A stretch of DNA of 64,000 nucleotides from Phycisphaeraceae bacterium (lineage in GTDB: Bacteria > Planctomycetota > Phycisphaerae > Phycisphaerales > Phycisphaeraceae): the NCBI GenBank assembly GCA_029260715.1, contig JAJDCS010000029.1:1-64000 (forward strand), in the 5' to 3' direction. A program made the position numbers and the translations under genes. The notes under the pieces are model-generated. The model searched no databases. It had not been told where the DNA came from and saw only the letters and a list, made by a program, of their open reading frames with translations. Shown piece after piece: positions 44,150 to 53,960 of the stretch; within the stretch, counting starts at the first letter, position 1; each line of letters begins with the position of its first letter.

Positions 44150-46123
44150 CTAGTCTACCAAGCGCAGGTACCGCCCGACGCACATCACGGGGAAGTACAG
44201 CCGGTAGAGGTGGTATCGCAGGTAGAACATGCGTGGGAAGCCGGTGCCTGTGAACCAATGCTCGTCCCAGGTGCCCGATTCGAGTTGCGTGTCACACAGC
44301 CAGCGTATCCCACGCTTCACGTCGGGGTCGTCGGGCCCGTAGATCGCCATGAGCCCCATGACGCCCCACGATGTTTGGCTGGGCGTTGACGGGCCTTGGC
44401 CTTTCAGGTCGGGGTCTTCGTAGGTGTCGGCCGATTCGCCGAAGCTGCCGTCTTCTTTCTGCACGCTCTTGAGCCACCGCCCGGCTTTGCGCACCCACGG
44501 TTCAGTCATATCCACGCCCACCACTTGTAGGCCGCAGACCACCTGCCACGTGCCGTAGACGTAGTTCACGCCCCACCTGCCGAACCAGCAGCCCTCTTCC
44601 TCTTGCTTGGATTTAAGGAACTGGACAGCTTTGATCACGTTTGGATCGGTCGGTTTGAACCCGTGGTACCCCAGGCATTCCAACGTACGCCCGGTGATGT
44701 CGGGGCAGGACGGGTCTTGTATGGCGTTGTGGTCGGCGAAGGGGATGTGCTCGAGGATCGGCCGGTTGATCGTCCGGTCGAACGCCGCCCACCCACCGTC
44801 GTCGTTCTGCATCGCCAGCATCCACGTCACGCCGCGCTTGGCCGACTCGACAGCTCGGCTGCCGCCTGCTTGCTTCAGCGCCATGGCCACCATGGCGGTG
44901 TCGTCCACGTCCGGGTAGTAAGCGTTGTTAAACTCGAAGTACCACCCGCTGGGCTCGACTTTGCCCCCGACGTTGGCTTTCCAGTCGCCCACCATCTTGC
45001 ACTCCTTGCTCACGAGCCAATCGACCGCCCGGGCCACGTCTTTGTGTTCCGTGTCGTATCCCGCGTCCGTCAGCGCGTAGGCCGCCAGCCCCGTGTCCCA
45101 GATCGGGCTAAAGCACGGCTGTATGCGGATCGTGTCGCCCTCTTCGATCATCAACTCATCAAGCTGGCGTTCGGCGCGCATCAGGTGCTTGTCGCTCTTG
45201 TCGTACCCCAGGCAGCGCAGCGCGATGATGATGTACACCATCGGCGGGAAGATCGCCCCCAGGCCGTCCGAGTGGCGCGTGTGTTTCAAGATCCAGTGCT
45301 CGATCCGCCGTAGCGCCGGACGCCGCAGCGGCATGAGCTTGGTCTTGTGCCAGACCTTCAAGAGCTTGTCGACCGCGAAGAACATGTTCTTCCAACTCAC
45401 CAGCCGCTTGTCGAACTCCACAAACGGGCGGTGCTGGTAGTCGTGGTTGGTGTAGAGCTCCATGATGCCCATGGGCTCGGGCAACTGCCGGATCGGGCGG
45501 TAGCTGGAGATGATCGCCAGGGGCATGATCATGGTGCGCGACCAGGCGGACACTTTGTCGAGGTGGAAGTAAAACCATTTTGGCAAGAGCACCATCTCCG
45601 GGGGGATGGTCGGCACCGCGTCGTAGTGCATCTGCCCAAGCGCGGCCAAGTAAAACTTTGTGTACGTGTTGCACCGCTCGGCGCCGCCCATCGACAGGAC
45701 AAGGGCCCTGGCTTTGGCCATGTGCGGCCCGTCGATGTCGTCACCCAAGAGCTTCAACGCGAAGTAGGCCTTGACCGTGGCGTTCAGGTCGGGCTTGGCG
45801 CCGGGGTACTGCACCCACGCCCCGGTGTCTGCACACTGTTGTCCACGCAGGTAGTTGGCGATCTTGGGTAGCCTGGGGTCGTCTTCATGCTCGATGATGT
45901 ACTTGAGCAGGATGTACTCGCTCTGCAGGATCGAGTCACCCTCCAACTCGCCGCACCAGTGCCCCTCGGGCGCCTGCTGGGCAAGCAGCGCCGCCACCGC
46001 TTTGTGGAGCGTTTTTTCAGCGTGTCCGTTCCGGTCGGCGTGGCTGTGCTTGGGGATGTGTGGGCGGTTGCGTAGCGGAGCGGGCTGCTCCTGTGTCTCG
46101 GCTGCAAATGTTCCCATGCTCAT
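44150..46123 (-). CDS. shc: Squalene-hopene cyclase
   Basis: 657 residues from the ATG at 46123; the open frame continues to a TTG but ATG is preferred. Membrane-associated cyclase that turns squalene into hopene for hopanoids. Catalytic DxDDTA is present as PDVDDTAMVAMAL. QW-type repeats recur (GHWCGELEGDSIL, DDGGWAAFDRTIN, EEGCWFGRWGVNYVYGTW, EDGSFGESADTY), and GVMGLMAIYG closes the fold. Length is normal (about 630-680). No other hopanoid genes are adjacent. Confidence 0.95.
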   Translation of the reverse strand: MSMGTFAAETQEQPAPLRNRPHIPKHSHADRNGHAEKTLHKAVAALLAQQAPEGHWCGELEGDSILQSEYILLKYIIEHEDDPRLPKIANYLRGQQCADTGAWVQYPGAKPDLNATVKAYFALKLLGDDIDGPHMAKARALVLSMGGAERCNTYTKFYLAALGQMHYDAVPTIPPEMVLLPKWFYFHLDKVSAWSRTMIMPLAIISSYRPIRQLPEPMGIMELYTNHDYQHRPFVEFDKRLVSWKNMFFAVDKLLKVWHKTKLMPLRRPALRRIEHWILKHTRHSDGLGAIFPPMVYIIIALRCLGYDKSDKHLMRAERQLDELMIEEGDTIRIQPCFSPIWDTGLAAYALTDAGYDTEHKDVARAVDWLVSKECKMVGDWKANVGGKVEPSGWYFEFNNAYYPDVDDTAMVAMALKQAGGSRAVESAKRGVTWMLAMQNDDGGWAAFDRTINRPILEHIPFADHNAIQDPSCPDITGRTLECLGYHGFKPTDPNVIKAVQFLKSKQEEEGCWFGRWGVNYVYGTWQVVCGLQVVGVDMTEPWVRKAGRWLKSVQKEDGSFGESADTYEDPDLKGQGPSTPSQTSWGVMGLMAIYGPDDPDVKRGIRWLCDTQLESGTWDEHWFTGTGFPRMFYLRYHLYRLYFPVMCVGRYLRLVD

Positions 46124-46335
46124 GCGGTTTGTCTCGATCTGCGATTCTAATTGAACGACGCGGGAACTACACAAAAGACAGTGGTGCGGTTCGCATGCCG
46201 TCCGGTTCTCTTAGGGCTTGTTTCAATATCGTTAACAACTAACCCGCGACGCTTTTTCTTAGCCGCCGCGTCATAGCTTCAAGATGACCGCCCCCCCAAC
46301 CAAATCACTGGTCTTTAGGCAGGGCCCACTAAGTT

Positions 46336-46364
46336 ATCATATACAGCCCCACATGAGCGGTCGA
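46336..46364 (-). promoter_or_regulatory. Candidate promoter of shc
   Basis: Minus strand: TCGACC (46359-46364, four of six) and TATGAT (46336-46341, five of six) with a 17-base spacer, about 205 bases upstream of the shc start codon. The remaining gap 46124-46335 and 46365-46417 shows no gene. Confidence 0.4.
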
Positions 46365-46417
46365 TAGGGTAGCGTCCAAGGGGCGTTGAGGCTGCCCGGC
46401 GCGTAAGTTGTTTTATG

Positions 46418-47362
46418 TCAATTTATTAAGCCGTGTATGGTCAACAGCCAATACCCCACGGGCGCCGCGAGGATCGGCGAATCGATCACGTCGAGCACAC
46501 CGCCGAAGCCCGGCACCGCTTGCCCCGCGTCTTTCAGGCCCGCGTCCCTTTTAAACAGGCTCACGGTCAGGTCGCCAAGCTGGCCTGTTAGACCTAACAC
46601 GATCCCTGACATTGCCGCGTACCCCAATGGGTAGCTCAACAGCGGGCCAACGCCGGCGTTGTCCGCCCACCAGCCCACGGCATAGCCGTTTTGACAAAAC
46701 GCTACCAAAGCCACACACACCGCCCCCGAGCAGAAGACACCCCCCAGCAGCCCCTCCCAAGTCTTGCCGGGGCTTAGCCAAACAATCAGCTTGTGCCTGC
46801 CGATCGCCCTGCCGGTGAAGTATGCCCCGATGTCACAGCTTTTTGTGACGGCGATAACCCCCGCCACGATCCACACGCTGTGCGACTGGCGAATCAGCAA
46901 GTAGAACGCGGGGCCGACACAGAGATAAAACGCCCCCAACAGCGTGCAAGCGCTGGCAATAACAGCGCCCTGTATGCGCCCGCCCCAGCTTAGCCGGATC
47001 ATCGCCACCCACAGGATCACCGCCAACCAAGACACCACGATCGCCATGGCCAGCCTGGTTGGTGAGGCTTCCGGTAGCAGGTAGATCAGCGTCGCGACCC
47101 CGCACGCGCCGGTTGTCATGGCCAAACCGTCCGTGCGGACCTGCTTGGCGCGGAGAACCCTGCCCCACTCGCGCCCCGCCAACACGATCAGCACCAAGAA
47201 CACCCCAAGCAGCAGAAGCCCGGGGGGTAGCGTCTGACGCCCTAGAAACCGCTCGAAGGCGGTGTCGGTCAAGTCGGCTTGATCCAGTTGCCCATCGAGA
47301 TACAGCACCGCCGCCAAAGCCGCGACCATCAAGGCGCTTGCGATGATTCTCATGTGTAGCAT
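46418..47362 (-). CDS. cdsA: Phosphatidate cytidylyltransferase
   Basis: 314 residues. Makes CDP-diacylglycerol. Seven to eight membrane helices. The CdsA signature is clear near the C-terminal third: KSCDIGAYFTGRAIGRHKL, then SPGKTWEGLLGG, and a C-terminal LKDAGQAVPGFGGVLDVIDS. Start ambiguous between 47362 and 47353 (two close ATGs). It is in line with and upstream of shc on the same strand. Confidence 0.92.
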   Translation of the reverse strand: MLHMRIIASALMVAALAAVLYLDGQLDQADLTDTAFERFLGRQTLPPGLLLLGVFLVLIVLAGREWGRVLRAKQVRTDGLAMTTGACGVATLIYLLPEASPTRLAMAIVVSWLAVILWVAMIRLSWGGRIQGAVIASACTLLGAFYLCVGPAFYLLIRQSHSVWIVAGVIAVTKSCDIGAYFTGRAIGRHKLIVWLSPGKTWEGLLGGVFCSGAVCVALVAFCQNGYAVGWWADNAGVGPLLSYPLGYAAMSGIVLGLTGQLGDLTVSLFKRDAGLKDAGQAVPGFGGVLDVIDSPILAAPVGYWLLTIHGLIN

Positions 47363-47494
47363 GCCGCCATCCTAACCCGTGATAACCATTGGCAAAACTC
47401 GATTGGGTGGTAGCGAGCCGCCACACAACCACGTCTGCAACCGGGGCGGTGCCGCGGCGATACCTGTTTGGCCAGGCAATAGCGATGCACTATC

Positions 47495-49294
47495 GTGTCG
47501 ATCGTGAAGGCTGTTAGTAACCGACGCTCAGTCCCGAATTTGCCCGCTAGCCGGCCACCCCGCCGGTGCTTGTGTGTCATACTGCTGCTGATCGGAGCGG
47601 CGCATGCGAGTCACAGCCCCACGCTAGCCGCCGCCACGCTGCCAGCCGCCGGCGACGACGATAACCTGTGGCTGCTGCGCCCCGACCCCCAGCGGCAAGG
47701 GTTTAAGGTTCTTCACCGCCGTACGCGCGACGACCTGCCCACGCTGCACCACCTGGCCTGGGTCCGGGGGCGTGTGGTGCCGGGCGGCATGGCCAGCGCC
47801 GATGACCGGCTTTGGCTGGTTTACGACGGCACAAAATCACAACCCAACATGGCGGTGCAATCGATCCGGGCCACCGGGTTCGCGCCGGACCTTATGACCG
47901 ATCAATGGCAAGACGAGCCGCTGCGATTTGAGCGGGCGCTGCCGCGCGGGGTGTTCCTCCGATCGTTCACCGCGAGCCGCTACGGCCCGTGGGCGCTGGT
48001 GCGCGTCGAAGACGCCGCCACCGTCCTGCAGATCGACGCGATCGCCCCGCCCCCAGCCGGTTCAGAATCGGGTGCGGGGGTTAAAGCAGACCCCGTGGCT
48101 CCTGGACCGGTGGCGGACGGTGTTGAAGCTCAAGGTGCATCGTCGCCCTCAGGCGCGTCGCCCCGCAGGCCCATCCGCGAGGACCGGCTGCTCCAACTCC
48201 AGGGCGATCAATGGGTGAAAATGGACCTGCCTGCGGACTGGCCTCAAGACACGCGGTGCTGGCTGATCGTGCGCCACCCGACCGATCGCTACCCCATGCT
48301 CGTCGCGCTAACCCCCGACCACAACAGTTGGGTCGTGTGGGTGTATGAATATAAGGACGACGGGTGGCAGCGTCAGCACTACAAGGCCCCGGCGGATCAG
48401 CTTGCGACACCTGTCGATCAAGCCCTTGCCGATACGAACCATCTCGATACACGCATGCCCGTTCTCCTGGTCGTGGACAATCAACTGGTGATGGGTCTCG
48501 CAAGCGGGCAAGCGAATCGGATCTCGGTGGATCTGTGGGTGTTTCGGCCGGGGGCCATCGCCCCGCTGGGCACGCTGGCCGTCGATGCCCCGCCCGCTAG
48601 GCCTTGGGCGCTGGTGCCCTATAGCCAAACCATCGCCTTGCTCGCGACAGACGCGCAGGACCGGCTGGTCTGGTCGCGCATGGACCTTCAAGCGAGGGTC
48701 ACACCCTCTAGCGTGCTGCCCGAATTTTCGCCTCGCTCGCTTACGCACGCAGCCGATTTCTTGATCTGGGTTGCCGGCGTCGTTGTCACGATGCTGGTGA
48801 TGTTCATCTTTTGGGTCCAGGAGCCTAGCCGCAACCAACTCAAGCTCCCACACGGCGTCGCGATCGCCGACTTGGGGTGGCGCGTGATTGCCTCGGTGAT
48901 AGACATGCTCCCGGCTGTGCTGGCGGCGGTGGTGATGTTCCGGATCGATCCCCGTGAGTTGTACAACGCCTGGCCGGGACGCAGCGGCGACTGGCACACG
49001 ATGCTCCCGAGCGTGACCGTGATTGGCGTGTTCGTGCTGCACACCACGCTCACCGAGCTTTTTACGGGCAAGACCATCGGCAAGGCCGTCACCGCCATGC
49101 GCGTGACCACGCTCGATGGCAAGCCGCCGCATATCTGGCAGGTGCTGGCCCGCAACTTCACCAAAGCGTTGGACCTGATCGTCTTGCTGACGCTGATCGT
49201 GCCGATGGTCACGCCCCACGGGCAGCGGCTAGGCGATCTGATGGCTAGGACGGTCGTGGTGACGGCCAAGAAGCAGAAAGCCGAGCCGACCTAG
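47495..49294 (+). CDS. RDD-domain membrane protein with large N-terminal extracytoplasmic region
   Basis: 599 residues, GTG start at 47495. A hydrophobic segment at about 27-40 looks like a signal sequence. Residues about 45-415 repeat DDNLWLLRPDP, DDRLWLVYDG and similar Trp/Asp strands, suggesting a beta-propeller-like fold. A membrane helix follows at about 425-445, then the RDD domain at about 455-590: IADLGWRVIASVIDMLPAVL (Arg and Asp), FTGKTIGKAVTAMRVTTLDG and QRLGDLMARTVVV (second Asp). RDD proteins are of mixed or unknown function, some in transport. Divergent from cdsA. Confidence 0.75.
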   Translation: MSIVKAVSNRRSVPNLPASRPPRRCLCVILLLIGAAHASHSPTLAAATLPAAGDDDNLWLLRPDPQRQGFKVLHRRTRDDLPTLHHLAWVRGRVVPGGMASADDRLWLVYDGTKSQPNMAVQSIRATGFAPDLMTDQWQDEPLRFERALPRGVFLRSFTASRYGPWALVRVEDAATVLQIDAIAPPPAGSESGAGVKADPVAPGPVADGVEAQGASSPSGASPRRPIREDRLLQLQGDQWVKMDLPADWPQDTRCWLIVRHPTDRYPMLVALTPDHNSWVVWVYEYKDDGWQRQHYKAPADQLATPVDQALADTNHLDTRMPVLLVVDNQLVMGLASGQANRISVDLWVFRPGAIAPLGTLAVDAPPARPWALVPYSQTIALLATDAQDRLVWSRMDLQARVTPSSVLPEFSPRSLTHAADFLIWVAGVVVTMLVMFIFWVQEPSRNQLKLPHGVAIADLGWRVIASVIDMLPAVLAAVVMFRIDPRELYNAWPGRSGDWHTMLPSVTVIGVFVLHTTLTELFTGKTIGKAVTAMRVTTLDGKPPHIWQVLARNFTKALDLIVLLTLIVPMVTPHGQRLGDLMARTVVVTAKKQKAEPT

Positions 49295-49337
49295 CGGGTT
49301 TCTGTTTAATTTCTTTTATTTCAATTAATAACGTATT

Positions 49338-49366
49338 TTGATCACGAGCGAGGTGCCCGATATTAA
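49338..49366 (+). promoter_or_regulatory. Promoter of the wHTH-HATPase-STAS-like gene
   Basis: TTGATC at 49338-49343 and TATTAA at 49361-49366 with an ideal 17-base spacer, in an AT-rich stretch. The predicted start near 49373 lies just before the triple repeat. Confidence 0.55.
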
Positions 49367-49386
49367 CACTGGGGATCTAAAGTCAC

Positions 49387-49439
49387 CCTTTACAATATGC
49401 CGATCATCCTTTACAATAATGGCCTTCACCCTTTACAAT
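49387..49439 (+). repeat. Three direct repeats, likely operator array
   Basis: CCTTTACAAT occurs exactly three times: 49387-49396, 49408-49417 and 49430-49439, pitch 21 and 22 bases, with a shared TCAC/TCAT left flank. A partial inverted match, ATTGTAAACA, lies at 49504-49513 inside the gene. The array ends 22 bases before the start codon, after the predicted transcription start. Confidence 0.85.
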
Positions 49440-49461
49440 GTGGTGGGCAAGGGGTTTCGTT

Positions 49462-50487
49462 ATGACGACTGTCCGAGAGCGTGGCGAGCGGATCCGTAAA
49501 TTTATTGTAAACAACGTCGGGGTTCATCCAGATGACATCGCAAAGGTTGCCGCCAAGAAATTCGGCGTTACCAGGCAGGCCATCCATAACCATCTGTCGC
49601 GGTTGGTAGACGAAAAAGTTTTACAAAGTCATGGAAATACTCGGAATCGCAGCTACTCGCTGTGCCCGTTGATGACTTGGCAGACCAGGTTCGCTGTTGA
49701 GAAAAATCTCGAAGAAGACGTCGTTTGGAATCGAAAAATTCTTTCTCGCTTAGAAAACTTGCCAGATAACGCACTGAATATTTGGCGACACGCATTTACC
49801 GAAATGTATAACAACGTAGTCGATCATTCGCAGGCAAAGCTAGCGAAGATCGAACTCACCAGAACCGCCACAACGACAGAACTGATACTCCGGGACAACG
49901 GCGTAGGCATCTTTAAGAAAATCCAAAATGCGTTGGGTCTGATCGATGAGAGACACGCCGTGCTTGAGCTTGCAAAAGGAAAGCTAACCACCGATCCAAA
50001 GCGTCACACCGGCGATGGGATCTTTTTTTCGTCGCGGATGTTTGATGAATTCGCGATTCTCTCCGGCAACACATTCTTCTCCCACGATTTTCACGAGGAC
50101 GATGACTGGATACTACAATCTCAAGGCAACACGGATGGGACAACCGTGGTAATGAAATTAGACAACCACACGGCCCGGACAACCAAGAAAGTATTTGATA
50201 GGTTCAGTGCCGGCGATGATTTTGTTTTTAACCGCACGGTTGTCCCTGTGCGCATGGCACAGTACGGCGACGACAAATTGATCTCTAGATCACAAGCAAA
50301 AAGAATGCTCACAAGAGTTGATCGGTTTAGCGTTGTCTTGTTTGACTTCCGAGGGGTTGAGGAAATCGGGCAGGCTTTTGCCGATGAAATATTCCGTGTT
50401 TTTGCCCATGAGCACCCTGAAATGCAACTGGAATATGTTCACGCTAACTCCGCAATTAAACGGATGATTGGCCGCGTGAAGCAATAG
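49462..50487 (+). CDS. Winged-helix / HATPase / DUF4325 STAS-like regulator
   Basis: 341 residues from the ATG at 49462 (AAGGGG 7 bases upstream); an earlier ATG overlaps the third repeat. Residues about 10-65 are a winged helix (DDIAKVAAKKFGVTRQAIHNHLSRLV). Residues about 105-235 are a GHKL ATP-binding fold: N box FTEMYNNVVDHS (Glu114, Asn118), G1 box RDNGVG (145-149), G2 box TGDGIFFSSR. Residues about 255-335 fit the DUF4325 STAS-like domain (VVLFDFRGVEEIGQAFADEIFR). No receiver, His-phosphorylation site or membrane helix. This puts DNA binding, an anti-sigma-kinase-like ATPase and an anti-anti-sigma-like fold in one chain. Codon use is AT-richer than in neighbours, hence probably acquired. 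Confidence 0.8.
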   Translation: MTTVRERGERIRKFIVNNVGVHPDDIAKVAAKKFGVTRQAIHNHLSRLVDEKVLQSHGNTRNRSYSLCPLMTWQTRFAVEKNLEEDVVWNRKILSRLENLPDNALNIWRHAFTEMYNNVVDHSQAKLAKIELTRTATTTELILRDNGVGIFKKIQNALGLIDERHAVLELAKGKLTTDPKRHTGDGIFFSSRMFDEFAILSGNTFFSHDFHEDDDWILQSQGNTDGTTVVMKLDNHTARTTKKVFDRFSAGDDFVFNRTVVPVRMAQYGDDKLISRSQAKRMLTRVDRFSVVLFDFRGVEEIGQAFADEIFRVFAHEHPEMQLEYVHANSAIKRMIGRVKQ

Positions 50488-50562
50488 CGATAAAGGTAAG
50501 TGCCCCGCGATAAAAACTGTGTCAGTACGAAGATTTGATAGCCGTCACTATTTTTCACACAC

Positions 50563-51315
50563 ATGGACCCTCAACGCAAAACCCTAGGCCCCGCGGTGGC
50601 GCTGCTCTCTGGCGGGCTCGACAGCGCCACCACCGTGGCCGCGGCCCGCGAGCGAGGCTACGCCATCCACGCCGTCACTTTTGATTACGGCCAGCGCCAC
50701 CGTGTCGAACTCCAAGCCGCCCAACGCATTGCCGAGTGTCTCGGTGTCGCCTCACACCGCTGTGTGAAGATCGACCTGCGGTCGATCGGCGGGTCGGCGC
50801 TCACAAGCGACATCGAAGTGCCCAAGGACCGCCAAGACCTCACCCAACCCAGCGAAGCACACGAGCACAACAAGCACATCCCCGTCACGTATGTGCCCGC
50901 CCGGAACACCATTTTTTTGTCCTACGCTTTAGCCATCGCCGAGGCCGTGGGCGCCGGGGATATTTTCATCGGCGCCAACGCGGTGGATTACTCGGGGTAC
51001 CCCGACTGCCGCCCTGATTACCTCCAAGCGTTTGAAGTCATGGCCAATCTGGCCACCAAGGCAGCCGTGCAGGGCAGGCAGATTAAAATCCACGCCCCGC
51101 TGATCGACCTGACCAAGACCCAGATTATCCAGGAAGCGCTGCGGTTGGGAGTGGACATCGCGGCGACGCATAGCTGCTACGACCCCGATGCGCAGGACCT
51201 GGCGTGTGGCCGGTGCGACGCGTGCGCGCTTCGCCGTGATGCGTTTGAGCAATTGGGCATGGCCGACCCGGCGCTGGAGCACCTCAAACCCGCGGCCAAG
51301 GCGGACCCCCTCTAG
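50563..51315 (+). CDS. queC: 7-cyano-7-deazaguanine synthase
   Basis: 250 residues. ATP-dependent synthesis of preQ0 from carboxydeazaguanine, for queuosine in t[23 protein letters not shown] is the PP-loop, [26 protein letters not shown] and [14 protein letters not shown] are QueC blocks, and [20 protein letters not shown] gives the four-Cys zinc site. Its stop codon overlaps that of the convergent cheB by 3 bases. tRNA-Asp (GTC) in this window is one of the queuosine target tRNAs. queD/queE are not adjacent. Confidence 0.96.
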   Translation: MDPQRKTLGPAVALLSGGLDSATTVAAARERGYAIHAVTFDYGQRHRVELQAAQRIAECLGVASHRCVKIDLRSIGGSALTSDIEVPKDRQDLTQPSEAHEHNKHIPVTYVPARNTIFLSYALAIAEAVGAGDIFIGANAVDYSGYPDCRPDYLQAFEVMANLATKAAVQGRQIKIHAPLIDLTKTQIIQEALRLGVDIAATHSCYDPDAQDLACGRCDACALRRDAFEQLGMADPALEHLKPAAKADPL

Positions 51316-52376
51316 CCCGCCAGTGCGGTCGGTTCCGCGGAGGCGCCGGCAAGCGTCAGCAGCGACTTGGCGATCTGTTGTGGCGCGAGGCTGGCGGCGA
51401 TCAGGGCGTTTTCGGTCACGGCCTTGGGCATGCCATAAACCACGCAGGTTTCTTGGTTCTGCGCCAAGATGGTGCCGTTACGCGCATGCAACGCGCGGGC
51501 GCCTTCCAGGCCGTCGTTGCCGATACCCGTCAGCACAACCGCCAGTGTGCGTGAACCGGTGTGCTTAGCGGCTGAGTAAAACAGCGCGTCCACGCTGGGC
51601 TTGTAGAGCGCGCCGGTGGGTTCGCCGTTGACTAACAGTTCCCATTTCGCCAAGCCGAGCTTGTTGAGGTGGATGTGCTGACCGCCCGGCGCGATGTAGA
51701 TCTTGCCCGATTCGAGCGGGGTGTGGTTCTCAGCGTGGACAACTTCCATGTTGCAATCCGACGCCAACCGCTCGCTCATGGACTTGGTAAACACCGCGGG
51801 CATGTGTTGAGCCACGACGATTGGTGTTTTCATGGTGGCGGGCAGCGCGGTGAGGATGGTTTCCAGCACGGGCGGTCCGCCTGTGCTGGAACCGATGCAG
51901 ACGACGTCGAACTGCCCCGGCCGGAACTTCGGGGGCGGATCGGGGCTGTCTTGTGGTGCGGCCGGCTTGCCCGCCCGCAGTTTCTTGGCATGGCCCAGCG
52001 CTTTGACACGCGTCACCAGGTCGTCCTTGATGCGGTTGATCGTCAGCGAGATCTGTGAGGCGTCTTTGGCCATGACGTCGGCGGCGCCGAGCTTCAACGC
52101 TTGCAGCGCCGCGTGCGAGCCTTCCGTGGTCAGCGAGCTGAACATGAGCACCTGTGTCGGGCACTCTCGCATGATCCGGCGCAGCGCGGTCAGGCCGTCC
52201 ATCTCCGGCATCTCGATATCCATCGTGATCACGTCGGGCTGAAGCTTTTTGGCTAACTCCAGCCCTTCTTTGCCGTTTTTGCCCGTGCCAACGATCTCAA
52301 TCTGAGGGTCGTCATCGAGCATCTGCGTCACGGCCCGCCGCATGAACGCCGAATCATCAACAACCAGAACTTTCAT
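51312..52376 (-). CDS. cheB: Chemotaxis protein-glutamate methylesterase
   Basis: 354 residues. N-terminal receiver with phosphoacceptor Asp53 ([11 protein letters not shown]) and Lys in [11 protein letters not shown] region; C-terminal methylesterase with active Ser in [13 protein letters not shown], His in [14 protein letters not shown] and Asp in [15 protein letters not shown]. It removes methyl groups from, or deamidates, chemoreceptors. Last gene of the leftward che operon. Confidence 0.95.
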   Translation of the reverse strand: MKVLVVDDSAFMRRAVTQMLDDDPQIEIVGTGKNGKEGLELAKKLQPDVITMDIEMPEMDGLTALRRIMRECPTQVLMFSSLTTEGSHAALQALKLGAADVMAKDASQISLTINRIKDDLVTRVKALGHAKKLRAGKPAAPQDSPDPPPKFRPGQFDVVCIGSSTGGPPVLETILTALPATMKTPIVVAQHMPAVFTKSMSERLASDCNMEVVHAENHTPLESGKIYIAPGGQHIHLNKLGLAKWELLVNGEPTGALYKPSVDALFYSAAKHTGSRTLAVVLTGIGNDGLEGARALHARNGTILAQNQETCVVYGMPKAVTENALIAASLAPQQIAKSLLTLAGASAEPTALAG

Positions 52377-52411
52377 AGGGTCTATACTCCTGGCATTGTC
52401 ATGCCGCCCGT

Positions 52412-53902
52412 TTATTTAGCAGGCGCCGCCTTGAGCTCCGCCACCGTGGTCAGCGGGGTGGGCAGGGCGCCGTCTCGGCAATAAACAACTTCTCTGTTCT
52501 CTACAAGAATTCTGACCGGGCCCTTCAGGTCTTTGTTCATCACAAAGGACTGCTTGCCCACCGTGATCGTCACGCCGGTGAAGAGCTTGTTGTTGATTTT
52601 TAAATTCACGGTGCGCAGTTGTTGTATCCGCTCGATGACAGCTGCGTGCGCCGCCTGGCCTTCGTTGTGCTTGGTCGACGCGGTCTGGTGCTCGAACATC
52701 AACTCGGTCTGCCGTTCTTTGTCGGTGTTGGTCATCATGCTGGGTTTTTTCTTGCCCATGAGCTTTTGCTCGTACTCGATCTTCTCTCGCTTGGTAGCAA
52801 GTTGTTCGATCAAGCGTTCGAGTTGTTGGGCGATGGGTTCGAGGTGGGGGACGGTGCCTAGGATGATCTCGGTGGCGACAAACGCGCCGCTGCCCAAGGC
52901 GGCGACCTCGGCGGGGCCGGTGATGACGGTCTTGCCGCCGATGACGGTGCCCTGTGGCGACTTGATCTCGCCGTGAATCAACAGGTCACAGTTGATGACC
53001 TCTCGCCAGATCTCCATGTCGCCCCGGACCTCGGCTTGGATGTTGTCGAGGTATTTGGCGGTCAAGTTCCCGCCGACTTTCGCGAATCCCCGCTCCCGTC
53101 CGGCCATGCCGCCTTGCGCGGTGAGGCTGCCGCCGCACTCGATGGTGGCCGCTTCGATCAGTCCCCGCACCTCGACGCTCCCGGTGGCTTTGACCACAAA
53201 GCAATCCCGCACGCCTTTGCGCACGACCACGCTGCCGGTGAAGTCGATATTCCCCGTGGAGAAGTCGACATAGTCGGGCACCTCGATAAGCTGGCAGACG
53301 GCGACGGAATCGGGCGTGCGGTTCAGCACGCCGTCTGCCTGGGCGATGAGCTGGTCGGCGCCATCGCGGAGGATGGTCTCGTCGTTTTTGATAAAGATCG
53401 GCCTACCGGGTATGGCGGCGATGGTTTTGCCCAGCACGTCGCGTCCGTCCGCCCCGGCGGTGGGCTCGATGACGCGCCCGACCACATCACCGGGCTTGAC
53501 GACGATGTAGGCGCTGCGGTCGTAGTGTGAGACCTCTTCTCCGTTATCGGCATCTTCCTTTTGTTTTTCTTTTTGACCGTCTTGGCCCGTTTGGGGCTCT
53601 TTCGTTTGATCGGGCTCGCTGACGAGCCACTGGACGTAGCCGTGGTCGCCGTGCTGGGCGGGGGTGGCGGTGGCGAGGACTTGCTGCTGCTCTTGCCCCG
53701 TCTCTGGCGGGGTTGCGAGCATCTGCTTGACCGCTTCGGTGACTTGCTCGGTGATTTCCACGCCCGACTGCTGGAGCAGGTTCAGGCAGGTCTGCTCGGT
53801 GAGTGTGTCACGCGGGAAGTCCGCGGGGATGAGCAATTCCGCGGTCATATGATCCTTGGGGATGATGACCCGGATTGTGTCTTGATCGACCGTCGTCGAC
53901 AT
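52412..53902 (-). CDS. fapA: FapA/DUF342 family protein
   Basis: 496 residues. The FapA family has a beta-helix core seen here at about 200-345 (VDFSTGNIDFTGSVVVRKGVRDCFVVKATGSVEVRGLIEAA, GGSLTAQGGMAG, GNLTAKYL, ADVRGDMEI-like strands), followed by a coiled coil at about 360-430. DUF342 proteins are annotated as flagellar assembly protein A and often sit beside motility genes; the exact job is unclear. An acidic low-complexity stretch occurs near residues 95-125. It lies between cheY and cheB. Confidence 0.8.
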   Translation of the reverse strand: MSTTVDQDTIRVIIPKDHMTAELLIPADFPRDTLTEQTCLNLLQQSGVEITEQVTEAVKQMLATPPETGQEQQQVLATATPAQHGDHGYVQWLVSEPDQTKEPQTGQDGQKEKQKEDADNGEEVSHYDRSAYIVVKPGDVVGRVIEPTAGADGRDVLGKTIAAIPGRPIFIKNDETILRDGADQLIAQADGVLNRTPDSVAVCQLIEVPDYVDFSTGNIDFTGSVVVRKGVRDCFVVKATGSVEVRGLIEAATIECGGSLTAQGGMAGRERGFAKVGGNLTAKYLDNIQAEVRGDMEIWREVINCDLLIHGEIKSPQGTVIGGKTVITGPAEVAALGSGAFVATEIILGTVPHLEPIAQQLERLIEQLATKREKIEYEQKLMGKKKPSMMTNTDKERQTELMFEHQTASTKHNEGQAAHAAVIERIQQLRTVNLKINNKLFTGVTITVGKQSFVMNKDLKGPVRILVENREVVYCRDGALPTPLTTVAELKAAPAK

Positions 53903-53960
53903 GGCTCTCCCCTGCGCAAGTGGCCAAACGATAGCCCCTTTCCCTCAAAAAACAGCCGTG

